Virus record (IMG/VR): IMGVR_UViG_3300049188_000036
Span: 1-37,128 of that record
Strand: one strand, 5' to 3'
DNA from: a virus
DNA: 37,128 nucleotides
Positions 1 to 7,539 of this stretch are shown piece after piece (position 1 is the first letter of the stretch; each line of letters begins with the position of its first letter). The notes under the pieces were generated by a model that did no database searches, had not been told where the DNA came from, and worked only from the letters and a program-made list of their open reading frames with translations. Position numbers and translations under genes: made by a program.

Positions 1-1470
1 CCGCAGCTCGGCCTGCGAGAGGTCAGCGCCCACCACGAGGTGCTTGTCCGTGTAGGGCAGCACCATCTTCTTCAGACGCTTGTCGCGGGGCAGGGTGAGC
101 ATGGAGGCCCCCTGCCCGCCCAGCCGGCCCGTGATGGACGCTGTGAGCTTGTAGCCGGGGCGCACGATGCCGGCGGTGTCTGCCTGGTTGCGGTAGCCGT
201 CCACGTAGGTGCCCAGCTGCTTGGTGTAGTTCCGGCACACAAGGATTTGCTCGGCAAACTTGGTCTCCTGAGACTCCACCTCCTCCTCCTCCTCGATGAA
301 GTCCAGCAGCACCTGCTCGGCGGTGCCCTTCAGGTGGACGCCTTGGTTGGTGAACCACGTTGCGAGCTGCTTGGGCGAGTTGGGGTTGATGCCGGGTTGC
401 TCGGCAATCTCCCCCAGCTTTGCCAGCTCCTCGATCTTCTCGGCGGTGAGGATGCCTGACAGCTCCTCCAGATAGGGGATGTCCAGCCGGATGCCCCGGC
501 GCTCCACGCCCATGAACATATCCGAGAGCTGCATGAGCAGATCGAGCACCCGCTGGGAGTCCTCATCATCGGCAAGGTACTCCTCCATCAGGACATCCCA
601 GTGCCATGTGGCGTACACGTCGAAGGCGTTGTAGCGGTAGAGCAGGTGGCGCGGGATACGCTCGTAGCCCGAGCCCTTGCCGTTCTTCCGGGGGTAGGTG
701 CGGGCGTCGTGCCAGCTGCCGTCCTCGAACTTCTCGTAGCTGTCGTAGGTCTTGGCCGGCAGGTACTGCTCCAGGCCCTCATCCCAGTCCTCGAAGCCGA
801 AATACTTCTTGGCCGTGTCCTTCAGGTCATGCCGGCCAGCGGCCGGGAACAGCGCGTAGTGGGCCAGCTGGGTGTCCCGGAGGAAGCGGACCAGTACATC
901 AGGGAAATAGGAGAGGTCGAACTTGCCGTTGACGGCAATGATGTCGTTCCGCTTCAGGAACAGGCACACTGCCGCGTACCAGAACGAGGACTGGCAGACC
1001 TCCTCGGTGAAGACAAAGGCCATGCCCCCGGCGGTCATGGCAAACGAGATGATCCGCCGGGGGTGGTGCTCATCCTCCGCGATGACGCCGGAGGTCTCGA
1101 TGTCGATGACCACCTTGCGGTCCACGGTCTCGGACAGGAACTCGATGGCATCGGAGAGGTCATCAATGACGGTGTACTCGAACTCGGGCAGCACGGGCGG
1201 CGTGGCCAGCAGGCGGAACGCGGTGCCCAGCCGCGTGAGGATGTCCGGCTTGGTCAGGCACTGGGCCACGGACGGCGCGGGGACCACCCGCTCATCCCCG
1301 CGCCGGACGTAGTTGCCCATGGCGAACACCGTGGCGTTGGGCGGCAGCTCCTCCCCCACGATCTTGCTGAACTCCAGCTCGATGTTGGGGATGGTGTCAT
1401 TCTTGACGCGGGACATAATCTCCAGGCACTGGGGCGTCACCACATCGGCGCTGGAGAGGTAGACCCTCAC
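1..1470 (-). CDS. polA: DNA polymerase I, family A (3' part cut off by window edge)
   Basis: Replicative family A polymerase. The visible 490 residues begin at a GTG (1470) that overlaps the TGA of the dNMP kinase gene as GTGA; no stop codon occurs before the window edge. The 3'-5' exonuclease domain is recognisable: VVIDIETSG (Exo I), NGKFDLSYF (Exo II) and YRYNAFDVYATW (Exo III), with the acidic residues kept, so proofreading is expected. The polymerase domain starts with TGRLGGQGASMLTLPR and reaches motif A (GADLSQAELR) just before the edge. No N-terminal 5'-3' exonuclease domain precedes it, as is common in phage versions. It is the last visible gene of the leftward replication arm. Motif B and motif C lie outside the window. 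Confidence 0.95.
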   Translation of the reverse strand, partial: MRVYLSSADVVTPQCLEIMSRVKNDTIPNIELEFSKIVGEELPPNATVFAMGNYVRRGDERVVPAPSVAQCLTKPDILTRLGTAFRLLATPPVLPEFEYTVIDDLSDAIEFLSETVDRKVVIDIETSGVIAEDEHHPRRIISFAMTAGGMAFVFTEEVCQSSFWYAAVCLFLKRNDIIAVNGKFDLSYFPDVLVRFLRDTQLAHYALFPAAGRHDLKDTAKKYFGFEDWDEGLEQYLPAKTYDSYEKFEDGSWHDARTYPRKNGKGSGYERIPRHLLYRYNAFDVYATWHWDVLMEEYLADDEDSQRVLDLLMQLSDMFMGVERRGIRLDIPYLEELSGILTAEKIEELAKLGEIAEQPGINPNSPKQLATWFTNQGVHLKGTAEQVLLDFIEEEEEVESQETKFAEQILVCRNYTKQLGTYVDGYRNQADTAGIVRPGYKLTASITGRLGGQGASMLTLPRDKRLKKMVLPYTDKHLVVGADLSQAELR

Positions 1471-1991
1471 GCCTTGACCCCACCAAAAATCATGTCCACC
1501 GAGTTGTCGATCTGGTCATGCAAGCTCTCCAGATCGGTATTCCAGAGCCACACCGTCTCGCCCAGCTTTCCGGCGTGCTGTTCCGAGGCGTGGCTGTTGG
1601 TGGGACCAAAGCCGGGTCGGTCGATGTTCCAGAGACCATAGGGGTTCAGGCTCTTGATGAAGTCGGCCTCGTTGGGGAAGCGGGCGTCATCGAAGACGTA
1701 CCTGCCCTCGGGATCGGTCATCTGCCGCCCGGCTGCCAGCACCCAGAAATACACCTGGAGCAGGCGGCGGTACTCGTTACCCCAAGGGCTGGACTTGATA
1801 GCGTTCTCATCCCCGTAATGCCCAAAGAGCGCACTGAGGCGGTGCTCCCCCAACAACGGGTCCAGCGTCCGCAGCATCTTCTTCAGCGGGGCCGCAAAGG
1901 ACAGCCGGGTGAAGCCGTGCTGCTCCACGAGGTACTGCGCGGTGGTGCTCTTGCCGCTCTCGGCGTAGCCGGTGAGGCCTACTACGTGCAT
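1467..1991 (-). CDS. Deoxynucleoside monophosphate kinase
   Basis: A 174-residue P-loop kinase expected to phosphorylate dNMPs for phage DNA synthesis. The N-terminus MHVVGLTGYAESGKST contains the Walker A loop GYAESGKS (residues 8-15) on the first strand, as in phage dNMP kinases related to T4 gp1. The segment FDDARFPNEADFI is the usual Asp-Ala/Val-Arg-Phe motif of this family. The start at 1991 is preceded by AGGAGCACACC, a translation signal repeated in front of several genes of this phage. The gene overlaps the downstream polymerase by 4 bp, so the two are co-translated. A guanylate-kinase-like role is the alternative; the substrate base cannot be read from sequence. Confidence 0.85.
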   Translation of the reverse strand: MHVVGLTGYAESGKSTTAQYLVEQHGFTRLSFAAPLKKMLRTLDPLLGEHRLSALFGHYGDENAIKSSPWGNEYRRLLQVYFWVLAAGRQMTDPEGRYVFDDARFPNEADFIKSLNPYGLWNIDRPGFGPTNSHASEQHAGKLGETVWLWNTDLESLHDQIDNSVDMIFGGVKA

Positions 1992-2000
1992 GGTGTGCTC

Positions 2001-2420
2001 CTATGGTTGTTTGGTTTTGAAGTAGAGGGAAGATTCAGAGGCTCCGGTCAGTCGGGCGACAACGCCCACCGATGTTCCGGTTTCCACAGCGCCCTTCACG
2101 AACGAGGCTGGTATGTTGCTGTTTATAATCACGAGCCTACGCAAGTAAATGAGTGAGTTCAAGACCTCGGGCTGGAATTTTCCGCCGACAGCGTTCTTTT
2201 TCATGTGGCGGGACACAGTGGGAACAGTCAGCCGGCAGACCTTGGCCAGCTGGTTCAGCGAGAACATCTCGAAGCCGTGCAGCTCGTGTGCCATCACCAT
2301 GCGCTCCTTGCGGTCAGCCAGGGCCGAGGTGATCCAGACTTCCTTGGCGCGCATCAGGTGTTTGAGGCGTTCATCCTTCATCTCGCTGGGTGCCGCGCTG
2401 AAAATCAGGTCCGTGCTCAT
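2001..2420 (-). CDS. Helix-turn-helix DNA-binding protein
   Basis: 139 residues beginning MSTDLIFSAAPSEMK. I take the ATG at 2420 because it overlaps the stop of the upstream zinc-finger gene as ATGA; longer readings of the frame run into that gene. The middle segment FSLNQLAKVCRLTVPTVSRH is a classic helix-turn-helix (turn around VCRL, recognition helix VPTVSRHMKK). A second, weaker HTH-like segment near the C-terminus (VGVVARLTGASESSLYFK) resembles the helix pair of a Mor/resolvase-type fold. It sits between primase-helicase and dNMP kinase, so it may regulate the arm or assist replication initiation. No specific family name can be defended. Confidence 0.75.
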   Translation of the reverse strand: MSTDLIFSAAPSEMKDERLKHLMRAKEVWITSALADRKERMVMAHELHGFEMFSLNQLAKVCRLTVPTVSRHMKKNAVGGKFQPEVLNSLIYLRRLVIINSNIPASFVKGAVETGTSVGVVARLTGASESSLYFKTKQP

Positions 2421-2698
2421 GCTGCTGCTGCCTTCTTGTACGCCTTGTTGGTGGCCGAGTGTGTGGCCCCGCATCTGCACTGGTAGAGGTATTGGTCGGT
2501 TGGGAGGTTGAACAACGCGGCCTGCTCGGGGCTGCTCCAGCTGCGCTTGTACGGGGTGGGGCACTTTCCCGCTACCTCCAGCACCAGCCTGTCCTTGCGG
2601 CGTTTCCGGTTGGCCTTGGTGCTGTGTGTTGGCTTGCAGTAGGCCTGCTCATCGTTGGCGGGCTTGAACTCTCTCTTGCACCACTCGCAAATCTTCAT
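2417..2698 (-). CDS. Small zinc-finger protein
   Basis: 93 residues. The N-terminus MKICEWCKREFKPANDEQAYC has a CxxC pair followed by a third Cys and a His (YCKPTH), and the C-terminus has YQCRCGATHSATN, giving two likely zinc-binding centres. The basic stretch KANRKRRKDR between them suggests nucleic-acid contact. Start and stop both overlap neighbours by 4 bp (ATGA with the primase gene and with the HTH gene), so it belongs to the replication operon. Proteins of this type are common in actinophages but no function is established that I can name. It could be a cofactor of the neighbouring primase-helicase (inference). Confidence 0.75.
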   Translation of the reverse strand: MKICEWCKREFKPANDEQAYCKPTHSTKANRKRRKDRLVLEVAGKCPTPYKRSWSSPEQAALFNLPTDQYLYQCRCGATHSATNKAYKKAAAA

Positions 2699-4932
2699 GC
2701 TGCAATTTCCTCCTCGAAGTCAATGCGGGTGATCCAGCGGACGCCCTTTTCCATCTGACTGACCTGGATGACACCAGCGTCCTGCAGTGCCTGGATGATC
2801 TTCAGGAACTCATCGGCCCGGAGGTCTTGGCGGAACTGCCGGTAGACCACCTCCCACTTGGCCACGCCGCCCTTCTCCAGCAGGAACTCCTCAACCTGCG
2901 ACTGCCTGCGAGCCCAGCTGGACTCCGAGATGCGGTTGGCCATGTTCACCATGTGGGTGAACCAGCTGGAGGCGAAGTTGATGGCCGAGAGCATGTGGGG
3001 CAGCTGGACCTCATCGCAGCAGTCGAGCATGGCCAGCAGGGTTGCTGCCTTCAGGATCGACTTGGTGAGGCGGTCAGACGCGGCCTCGATGATCTGGTGG
3101 CGCTGGTGGCCCTCGGCCGCGTCCAGCACGTCGGTGATGAATTTGTTCAGCCGCAGCCACGCCTCGGGCACACAGGGGACGGGGTTGGTGGGGCCTCCGG
3201 GCTGGTTGCCAAAGGAGCACCAGTGGTCCCTTGCCCGCTCGATGCGGTGGACCATGGCCATGAACACGTCATCGCCCTGCTTGACCTCGTGGATGTCGGC
3301 CTGCTCCAGCCAGTCCGAGGCTGCCGTGCGCGGCGGCGGGGTGGCCTCGATGTAGATGAAGCGGGTCAGGAAGCCGCTCCTGAAGTCATCCTGCGTCAGG
3401 TAGTCAGCCACCTGGGAGGCAATGCCCATCATGAACAGGGTCAGGGCCACGTCCACCGAGCCGCGCCGGTTGTTGTCGCCCGTGGCGCGCAGCTTGCCGG
3501 AGACGTGGCCGTCGTAGAGCTCGGTCATTTTGCCTTTCGCGCCGGCCATGTAAGCCTTTTTATCCATCTCCTGAATCCAGCCCTGCGCCTCATCGCGGTG
3601 CAGCAGGGCCGAGCGGTTGGGGCGCTTCAGCAGCTCGTTGTCGAGCGCTTCCGGGGTGAAGTCCGAGCCCAGATCGTAGTTGAAGTCAGGGGCGTCCGGG
3701 TCATCGCCCTCGGGCACCACGGCGAGGGCCTTGATGAACTGCAGCCCGAGTGCGCGGGTGGTGGACTTGCGCGAGCGGGTGGTCTCCCCGAGCACCATGA
3801 ACCACAAATTCAGCGGCAGCCGGCCGAACTTGGGGACGGCATGGCCGAAATCGCTGAACACGGTGGAGAGGATCATGAAGGCGCTGGCGACGTGGTACTC
3901 GGTGGCCGCGTCGGTCTTGGAGGTAGCCCAGGCGATGTAGTCATCAATGAACGTCGTGGCCAGCCCGTCCTTCTCCGTCTGGGTCAGGAAGTCCACGGAC
4001 TTGTCTTTGGCAGCGGGCTCGACGGTCACCTCGACCTCGTAGCCGGGGTCTTCATCCGTCTCCCCGCCCTCGGACTTGGCCCGCGCCCGGAGGATGTCTG
4101 CCCAGAGCAGTTCATCGGCGTTGTGCTTGCCATCGGCCGCGAATTTGTTGAAGGGGTGACTGAGGCACACCACGAAAGCTGCCTCATCGGAGGCTCCGCA
4201 GCGAAACAGCTCCTGCTCCAGGAGGAACAGGGCATCGGAGCGGTCCACGTTGCCTGGGCTGGTCTTGTTCAGCAACGTCATCAGCTCGGGGGATGCCTTC
4301 AGGGACTTCAGGGCTTGGCCCATCTTGGGCAGGTCACCCATCTCCTTGAACTCATCCACGATCTGCTGCACCGGGGGGTAGGCTGCGCTGAACTCGGCCA
4401 GCTTGTAGACCGGGCCGGAGCCGTCGAAGGTGACAAGGAAGGGCTCATCGTACTTGGTGTTCGAGGTGCCCGGAACCCGGAGGAGCTTGTTGACGGCCCA
4501 GCCGTTGTCGAGCCCGGTCTTGGCCTTGTCGTGCATGTTCGACACGCTGTGGGACAGCGGCTCGATGAGCGAGGGGTCATGGCAGTCGGTGATCCGCCAG
4601 TAGATGTGGGTCTTGCCGTCCGAGGTCTCAGCGATGGCCGAGGGCGGCAGCAGGGCGTCGGCCACGTTGAAGGTGTCGGCGTCCGCGTGGACCACCTGGA
4701 TGGCTCGGGCGAGGCTCTTGCGTGCGCCGGCCGTGCCCTTGAACAGGCAGGGTGAGGTGTAGACATCCTCGGCGGCGAGCTTGCCTGCCAGCTTCAGCAG
4801 CTGCTCGCGCTGCTCCGGCCAAGTGAAGAACCTCTGCTGTGAGGGGGCACCGTTGGCGTCGAGCCGTGCGATGACGGCCCTGCCCTGAATACCCTCCCAA
4901 AGGAAGTCAACGTATTGTTCCTGCACGGTCAT
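2695..4932 (-). CDS. Primase-helicase (AEP primase plus P-loop ATPase)
   Basis: 745 residues from ATG 4932, which overlaps the upstream methyltransferase stop as ATGA. The N-terminal third has the archaeo-eukaryotic primase signature: VVHADAD (Asp84, Asp86), SDGKTHIYWRI (His109) and LLRVPGTSNTK (about 151-160), typical of RepB-/PrimPol-like primases. The second half carries a P-loop-like segment LGETTRSRKSTT (about 381-392) and an acidic LLHRDEAQGW (about 443-452), as in DUF3987-type or D5-related helicase ATPases of phages. The product should prime and unwind at the phage fork, working with the polymerase two genes downstream. The P-loop is atypical (RSRKST for GxGKST), which is usual for DUF3987-like proteins. 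Confidence 0.85.
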   Translation of the reverse strand: MTVQEQYVDFLWEGIQGRAVIARLDANGAPSQQRFFTWPEQREQLLKLAGKLAAEDVYTSPCLFKGTAGARKSLARAIQVVHADADTFNVADALLPPSAIAETSDGKTHIYWRITDCHDPSLIEPLSHSVSNMHDKAKTGLDNGWAVNKLLRVPGTSNTKYDEPFLVTFDGSGPVYKLAEFSAAYPPVQQIVDEFKEMGDLPKMGQALKSLKASPELMTLLNKTSPGNVDRSDALFLLEQELFRCGASDEAAFVVCLSHPFNKFAADGKHNADELLWADILRARAKSEGGETDEDPGYEVEVTVEPAAKDKSVDFLTQTEKDGLATTFIDDYIAWATSKTDAATEYHVASAFMILSTVFSDFGHAVPKFGRLPLNLWFMVLGETTRSRKSTTRALGLQFIKALAVVPEGDDPDAPDFNYDLGSDFTPEALDNELLKRPNRSALLHRDEAQGWIQEMDKKAYMAGAKGKMTELYDGHVSGKLRATGDNNRRGSVDVALTLFMMGIASQVADYLTQDDFRSGFLTRFIYIEATPPPRTAASDWLEQADIHEVKQGDDVFMAMVHRIERARDHWCSFGNQPGGPTNPVPCVPEAWLRLNKFITDVLDAAEGHQRHQIIEAASDRLTKSILKAATLLAMLDCCDEVQLPHMLSAINFASSWFTHMVNMANRISESSWARRQSQVEEFLLEKGGVAKWEVVYRQFRQDLRADEFLKIIQALQDAGVIQVSQMEKGVRWITRIDFEEEIAA

Positions 4933-5795
4933 GCTGCTATCTCTTTCTCGCTGATTTCGAGCAGGTGCTTGATTGCCAAAGCAGCTTGCGGTGGGGCCAC
5001 GCCGTTGCCTAGCGCTTTGCTGATCTGCCGCCGGGTAAGTCCGGGTACGTCGGTTACCCACCCTTCAGGCAGGCCCATCATCCACTCATGAACTTTTAGG
5101 TTCTCCCTCGAACGTATGTCCGAGACGAACAAGTCAGTTGGTTCCGGCGCAGGTCGCCCGAGCAGATTTGCCCAGTGAGTTACTGCTCCGGTATACGGCC
5201 CCCAGATTTCAGAAGTCCGTACTCCAAGATGATCCGCAGGCTGGTCACCTGCTTCCTTCCAGGCTTCTTGCGCAAATGATTCTCGGGGGTATTCCCCGAG
5301 TCGCTGGCTACTGGTGTCGGTAGCAACAATGAAGAGACGTTCTCGTTTGTGTGGCGCTCCAACGGTGGAAGCTCGTACAGTCGTCCACTGCGTGTCATAC
5401 CCGATTTCGGCAAGGTTCCCGAGAACGGTGTCGAATCCGAGGGAGAGGTGCCCAGCCACGTTTTCAAAGACTGCGTAGCGCGGTCGAAGGTGGCGAACGG
5501 CTTCAAGGGCGTAGGGCCAGAGGTGTTGGGCATGTGCATATCCTGTCCTTTTTCCAATGAGTGAGAATGGCTGGCAGGGGTAGCCCCCGCCGATGATGTC
5601 TACCGGCTCAACCTCGGCCCAGTCGATCTTGGTGATGTCTCCGTGGTTGGGGATTGTCGGCCAGTGGTGCGCGAGGATTTTTGATGGCCCCTCGTCGTAC
5701 TCCGAGACCCATGTGAGCTCTGCTCCGAAAACCTGCTCAATGGCGAGTCCAAGTCCCCCGTAGCCTGCGAATAGCTCGCCTAGTTTGTAACGCAT
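4929..5795 (-). CDS. C5-cytosine DNA methyltransferase 1
   Basis: 288 residues from ATG 5795, chosen because GAAGGAG lies 8 nt upstream; the frame runs further back only through the terminator. The conserved order of C5 methyltransferases is present: FAGYGGLG (SAM loop, 9-16), GGYPCQPFS with catalytic Cys74, FENV (111-113), HKRERLFI (about 149-156) and the C-terminal KALGNGVAPPQ. The target-recognition region is short, so specificity is not readable. It methylates cytosine in a sequence context, most likely to shield phage DNA from host restriction. No restriction nuclease is next to it. Its start is separated from the upstream gene by a leader with a terminator, unlike most neighbours. Confidence 0.93.
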   Translation of the reverse strand: MRYKLGELFAGYGGLGLAIEQVFGAELTWVSEYDEGPSKILAHHWPTIPNHGDITKIDWAEVEPVDIIGGGYPCQPFSLIGKRTGYAHAQHLWPYALEAVRHLRPRYAVFENVAGHLSLGFDTVLGNLAEIGYDTQWTTVRASTVGAPHKRERLFIVATDTSSQRLGEYPRESFAQEAWKEAGDQPADHLGVRTSEIWGPYTGAVTHWANLLGRPAPEPTDLFVSDIRSRENLKVHEWMMGLPEGWVTDVPGLTRRQISKALGNGVAPPQAALAIKHLLEISEKEIAA

Positions 5796-5813
5796 TGCCC
5801 CGGCTCCTTCGGT

Positions 5814-5839
5814 AAAAAAGCCCCTCCCGAAAGAGGGGC
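5814..5839 (-). terminator. Intrinsic terminator in the leader of methyltransferase 1
   Basis: Read leftward, a 7-bp stem GCCCCTC/GAGGGGC with a short loop is followed directly by six T. It lies only about 18 bp before the methyltransferase start codon, so transcripts from upstream would mostly end here unless the hairpin is prevented from forming. Confidence 0.85.
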
Positions 5840-5863
5840 CTCTGTTGTTGCTAAGGGCCAATC

Positions 5864-5899
5864 GCCCGACTCGAACGGGCTGTGTGCCTGGGTACACAG
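5864..5899 (-). other. Leader hairpins, one resembling a tRNA T-arm
   Basis: Leftward RNA can form CTGTGT/ACACAG (5880-5885 with 5894-5899) and then GCCCG-TTCGAGT-CGGGC (5864-5880). The second is a textbook T-arm shape, 5-bp stem with a TTCGAGT loop. No matching acceptor, D or anticodon arms are found upstream, so this is not called a tRNA. The hairpins sit between a micro-ORF and the terminator. Confidence 0.5.
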
Positions 5900-5913
5900 G
5901 GTGGCGGTGTTGC

Positions 5914-5949
5914 TTAGAAGTGCATGATCCATGCCCAGAAACCGCTCAT
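5914..5949 (-). CDS. Possible 11-residue leader peptide
   Basis: A micro-ORF encoding MSGFWAWIMHF, preceded by AGGTG six bases before the ATG. It is the only reading frame with a ribosome site in the 192-bp gap between the DUF669-like gene and methyltransferase 1. Two Trp and two Phe in eleven residues, followed by hairpins and a terminator, are reminiscent of attenuation leaders. Such a short frame could arise by chance. Confidence 0.25.
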   Translation of the reverse strand: MSGFWAWIMHF

Positions 5950-5987
5950 CGAAATCACCTACCTCTCCAAGAGGGGGTGGTGCGCGG

Positions 5988-6566
5988 CTAGAGCTTGAAC
6001 TTGCCGCCGGTGGCTGCCTTGGCCTTGCCGCCTGCCGGTGCCTTGCCGGCCACGGCGGCGCTGGCGGCTACCGAGGTGTTCACCGATGCCAGGGAGCGGT
6101 AGCCCCGGACGACCTCGCGGAACTCGACCGGGTTCTTGTCAACCCACTTGTCGCCCACCTTTTCCTGCTTCTTCTTGTGACCCACGGTGACCCGCAGTTC
6201 CTCGCCCAGCCACTCATCGGTGTCCACATCCTTCAGGTCTTCGGCGGCGACACCGAGGGCCTTGGCGACGGCGAGGAAGTCATACGGCGGGGTGGGCTCG
6301 CCGGTCTTCTGGCTCTTGCCCTCGAAGGCGTTCATGTCTGCGAACAGGCGGCGGTTGCCCTGCTTGCTGCCGTCCGGGGCCGTCTCGCCGTCAGCGATGC
6401 GGAACTGGAACTTCAGCCGGAGCTTGCCCTTGTTGTCGCCATCCTTCACGGCGTCTTCCGTGATGGAGAAGATGGTGACGAGGTAATCGCCCGTGGGCAC
6501 CGGCTCGAACTGGCGTCCTGCGCCGTCGAGGGTTTCCTGGTCTACGTTGAGGCTGAGTCGTGCCAT
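5988..6566 (-). CDS. DUF669-like single-stranded DNA-binding protein
   Basis: 192 residues starting MARLSLNVDQETLD, with GTAGGAG upstream of ATG 6566. The core (about 20-150) reads as a mixed beta protein with the LPTGDY-type pattern PVPTGDYLVTI, KLRLKFQFRI and ELRVTVGHKKK seen in DUF669 phage proteins. These are often encoded beside Sak4/RecA-like ATPases and are thought to act as ssDNA-binding partners. The tail (about 155-192) is low-complexity Ala/Gly/Lys ending GGKFKL, unlike the acidic tip of cellular SSB. Its neighbour one gene upstream is the Sak4-like ATPase, supporting a shared recombination or replication role. Family assignment is by pattern recognition only. Confidence 0.65.
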   Translation of the reverse strand: MARLSLNVDQETLDGAGRQFEPVPTGDYLVTIFSITEDAVKDGDNKGKLRLKFQFRIADGETAPDGSKQGNRRLFADMNAFEGKSQKTGEPTPPYDFLAVAKALGVAAEDLKDVDTDEWLGEELRVTVGHKKKQEKVGDKWVDKNPVEFREVVRGYRSLASVNTSVAASAAVAGKAPAGGKAKAATGGKFKL

Positions 6567-6621
6567 GGTGTGGTTCTCCTACTGGATGCGATGGTTGCTA
6601 GGTTACTGTTTTTTCTTGCTT

Positions 6622-6640
6622 GCTTACTGAAGCAGTAAGC
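6622..6640. repeat. Inverted repeat between Sak4-like and DUF669-like genes
   Basis: GCTTACTG/CAGTAAGC, 8 bp perfect with a 3-nt loop, in the 90-bp gap 6567-6656. Leftward it is followed by an A-rich stretch, not T, so it is not a standard terminator for the Sak4 gene. It may be an operator or an RNA-processing or stability hairpin. Confidence 0.6.
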
Positions 6641-6656
6641 GATACGGAACAGCTTA

Positions 6657-7529
6657 TCACTGCTCCGAGCGTGCGAGATAGGGGTAGATGTCCACGAAAC
6701 TGGGATTGCCCATGTGGAAGGGCAGCTCGCCGGAGCGGTCAGAGGCGTCGATCTTGCCATCACCCTTGGTCTGCAGGACGTGGACCGGCTGCCCCTGGTC
6801 ATCCTTGCCGAGCGCGAGGTAGAGCACGAGGTCGATGGGCTTCAGGGCCTGCTCGATGGTCTTGTTGCCGAGGAAGAACGGGCTCATCAGCACCTTGCCG
6901 GAGTCCTCCTCCTTCAGCTTCTCCGCGTGCGTCACAAAGATGACGTTGACGTGCTTGGCCCGGTGGAGCATCTTCATCACGTTGATGGAGTTGTCCGCGA
7001 TGTAGGCCCAGAGCCCGTATCCCACCTCATCGGTGTGGACCTTCATCTGCTCCTGCAGCTCGGAAACCGTGTCCACCACGACGGTCTTGTACTTGGTCTG
7101 CTGCTCTGCCATGGCCTCGATGACTGCGGCCCCGGTGGGCCAGTCTTCGACGTACACCACGTCCAGGTTGGGGTCATCGCTGTACTCCTTATCGAGCACA
7201 CTGGAGCCATCTTCGACAGCCAGGAACAGGACGGGGGCCAGCTGGGGAACCTTGGCTGCCGAGGCTGCCAGCGAGGACTTACCAACGCCCTTCTTGCCGT
7301 AGATGATGGCGCTGAATTTCTCAGACATCGGCCGGGGGCGCTCGACCTTGACGCCGATGCTGGCGAGGTCGAACAGGGCCGGTGCCGGCGCGGGCTTCTT
7401 GGCCTTGGGCTTAGCCGCCTTGACCTTTTCCTCCTGGGCGATGTCGGCCTCTGCCGCCATGCGCTCCAGTTCGGCAGCTGCTTCTTCATCGGTCATGGCG
7501 TCTACTGCGTCATCGAGTGCTTGACTCAT
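6657..7529 (-). CDS. Sak4-like RecA-family ATPase
   Basis: 290 residues; AAGGAGAACACC precedes ATG 7529. After an acidic then Lys/Ala/Pro-rich N-terminus (1-55), a single RecA-like core follows. It has Walker A GKKGVGKSS (78-86), an acidic VEDGS segment typical of phage nucleotide-binding (AAA_24) proteins, Walker B TVVVDTVSEL (149-158) and a polar motif VIFVTHAEK. This is the layout of Sak4 single-strand annealing ATPases, which load on ssDNA for phage recombination and recombination-dependent replication. Next to it lie a Cas4/RecB-like nuclease and a DUF669-like protein, a familiar three-gene recombination set. No RecA-like DNA-binding extension is seen. Confidence 0.85.
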   Translation of the reverse strand: MSQALDDAVDAMTDEEAAAELERMAAEADIAQEEKVKAAKPKAKKPAPAPALFDLASIGVKVERPRPMSEKFSAIIYGKKGVGKSSLAASAAKVPQLAPVLFLAVEDGSSVLDKEYSDDPNLDVVYVEDWPTGAAVIEAMAEQQTKYKTVVVDTVSELQEQMKVHTDEVGYGLWAYIADNSINVMKMLHRAKHVNVIFVTHAEKLKEEDSGKVLMSPFFLGNKTIEQALKPIDLVLYLALGKDDQGQPVHVLQTKGDGKIDASDRSGELPFHMGNPSFVDIYPYLARSEQ

Positions 7530-7539
7530 GGTGTTCTCC

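Noticed and set aside
601-1641. Long plus-strand ORF opposite DNA polymerase
   Set aside because: Mirror frame of a high-GC gene; His/Gly/Val/Leu-rich without any motif. Many similar shadows lie opposite the primase, helicase, portal and integrase genes.
2827-4755. 642-codon plus-strand ORF opposite primase-helicase
   Set aside because: Shadow of the GC-rich third positions; the opposite strand carries clear primase and P-loop motifs.
5860-5945. Possible tRNA on the minus strand, suggested by a perfect T-arm
   Set aside because: No acceptor partner for GATTGGC, no D-arm and no anticodon arm with U33 could be fitted upstream; kept only as a leader hairpin.
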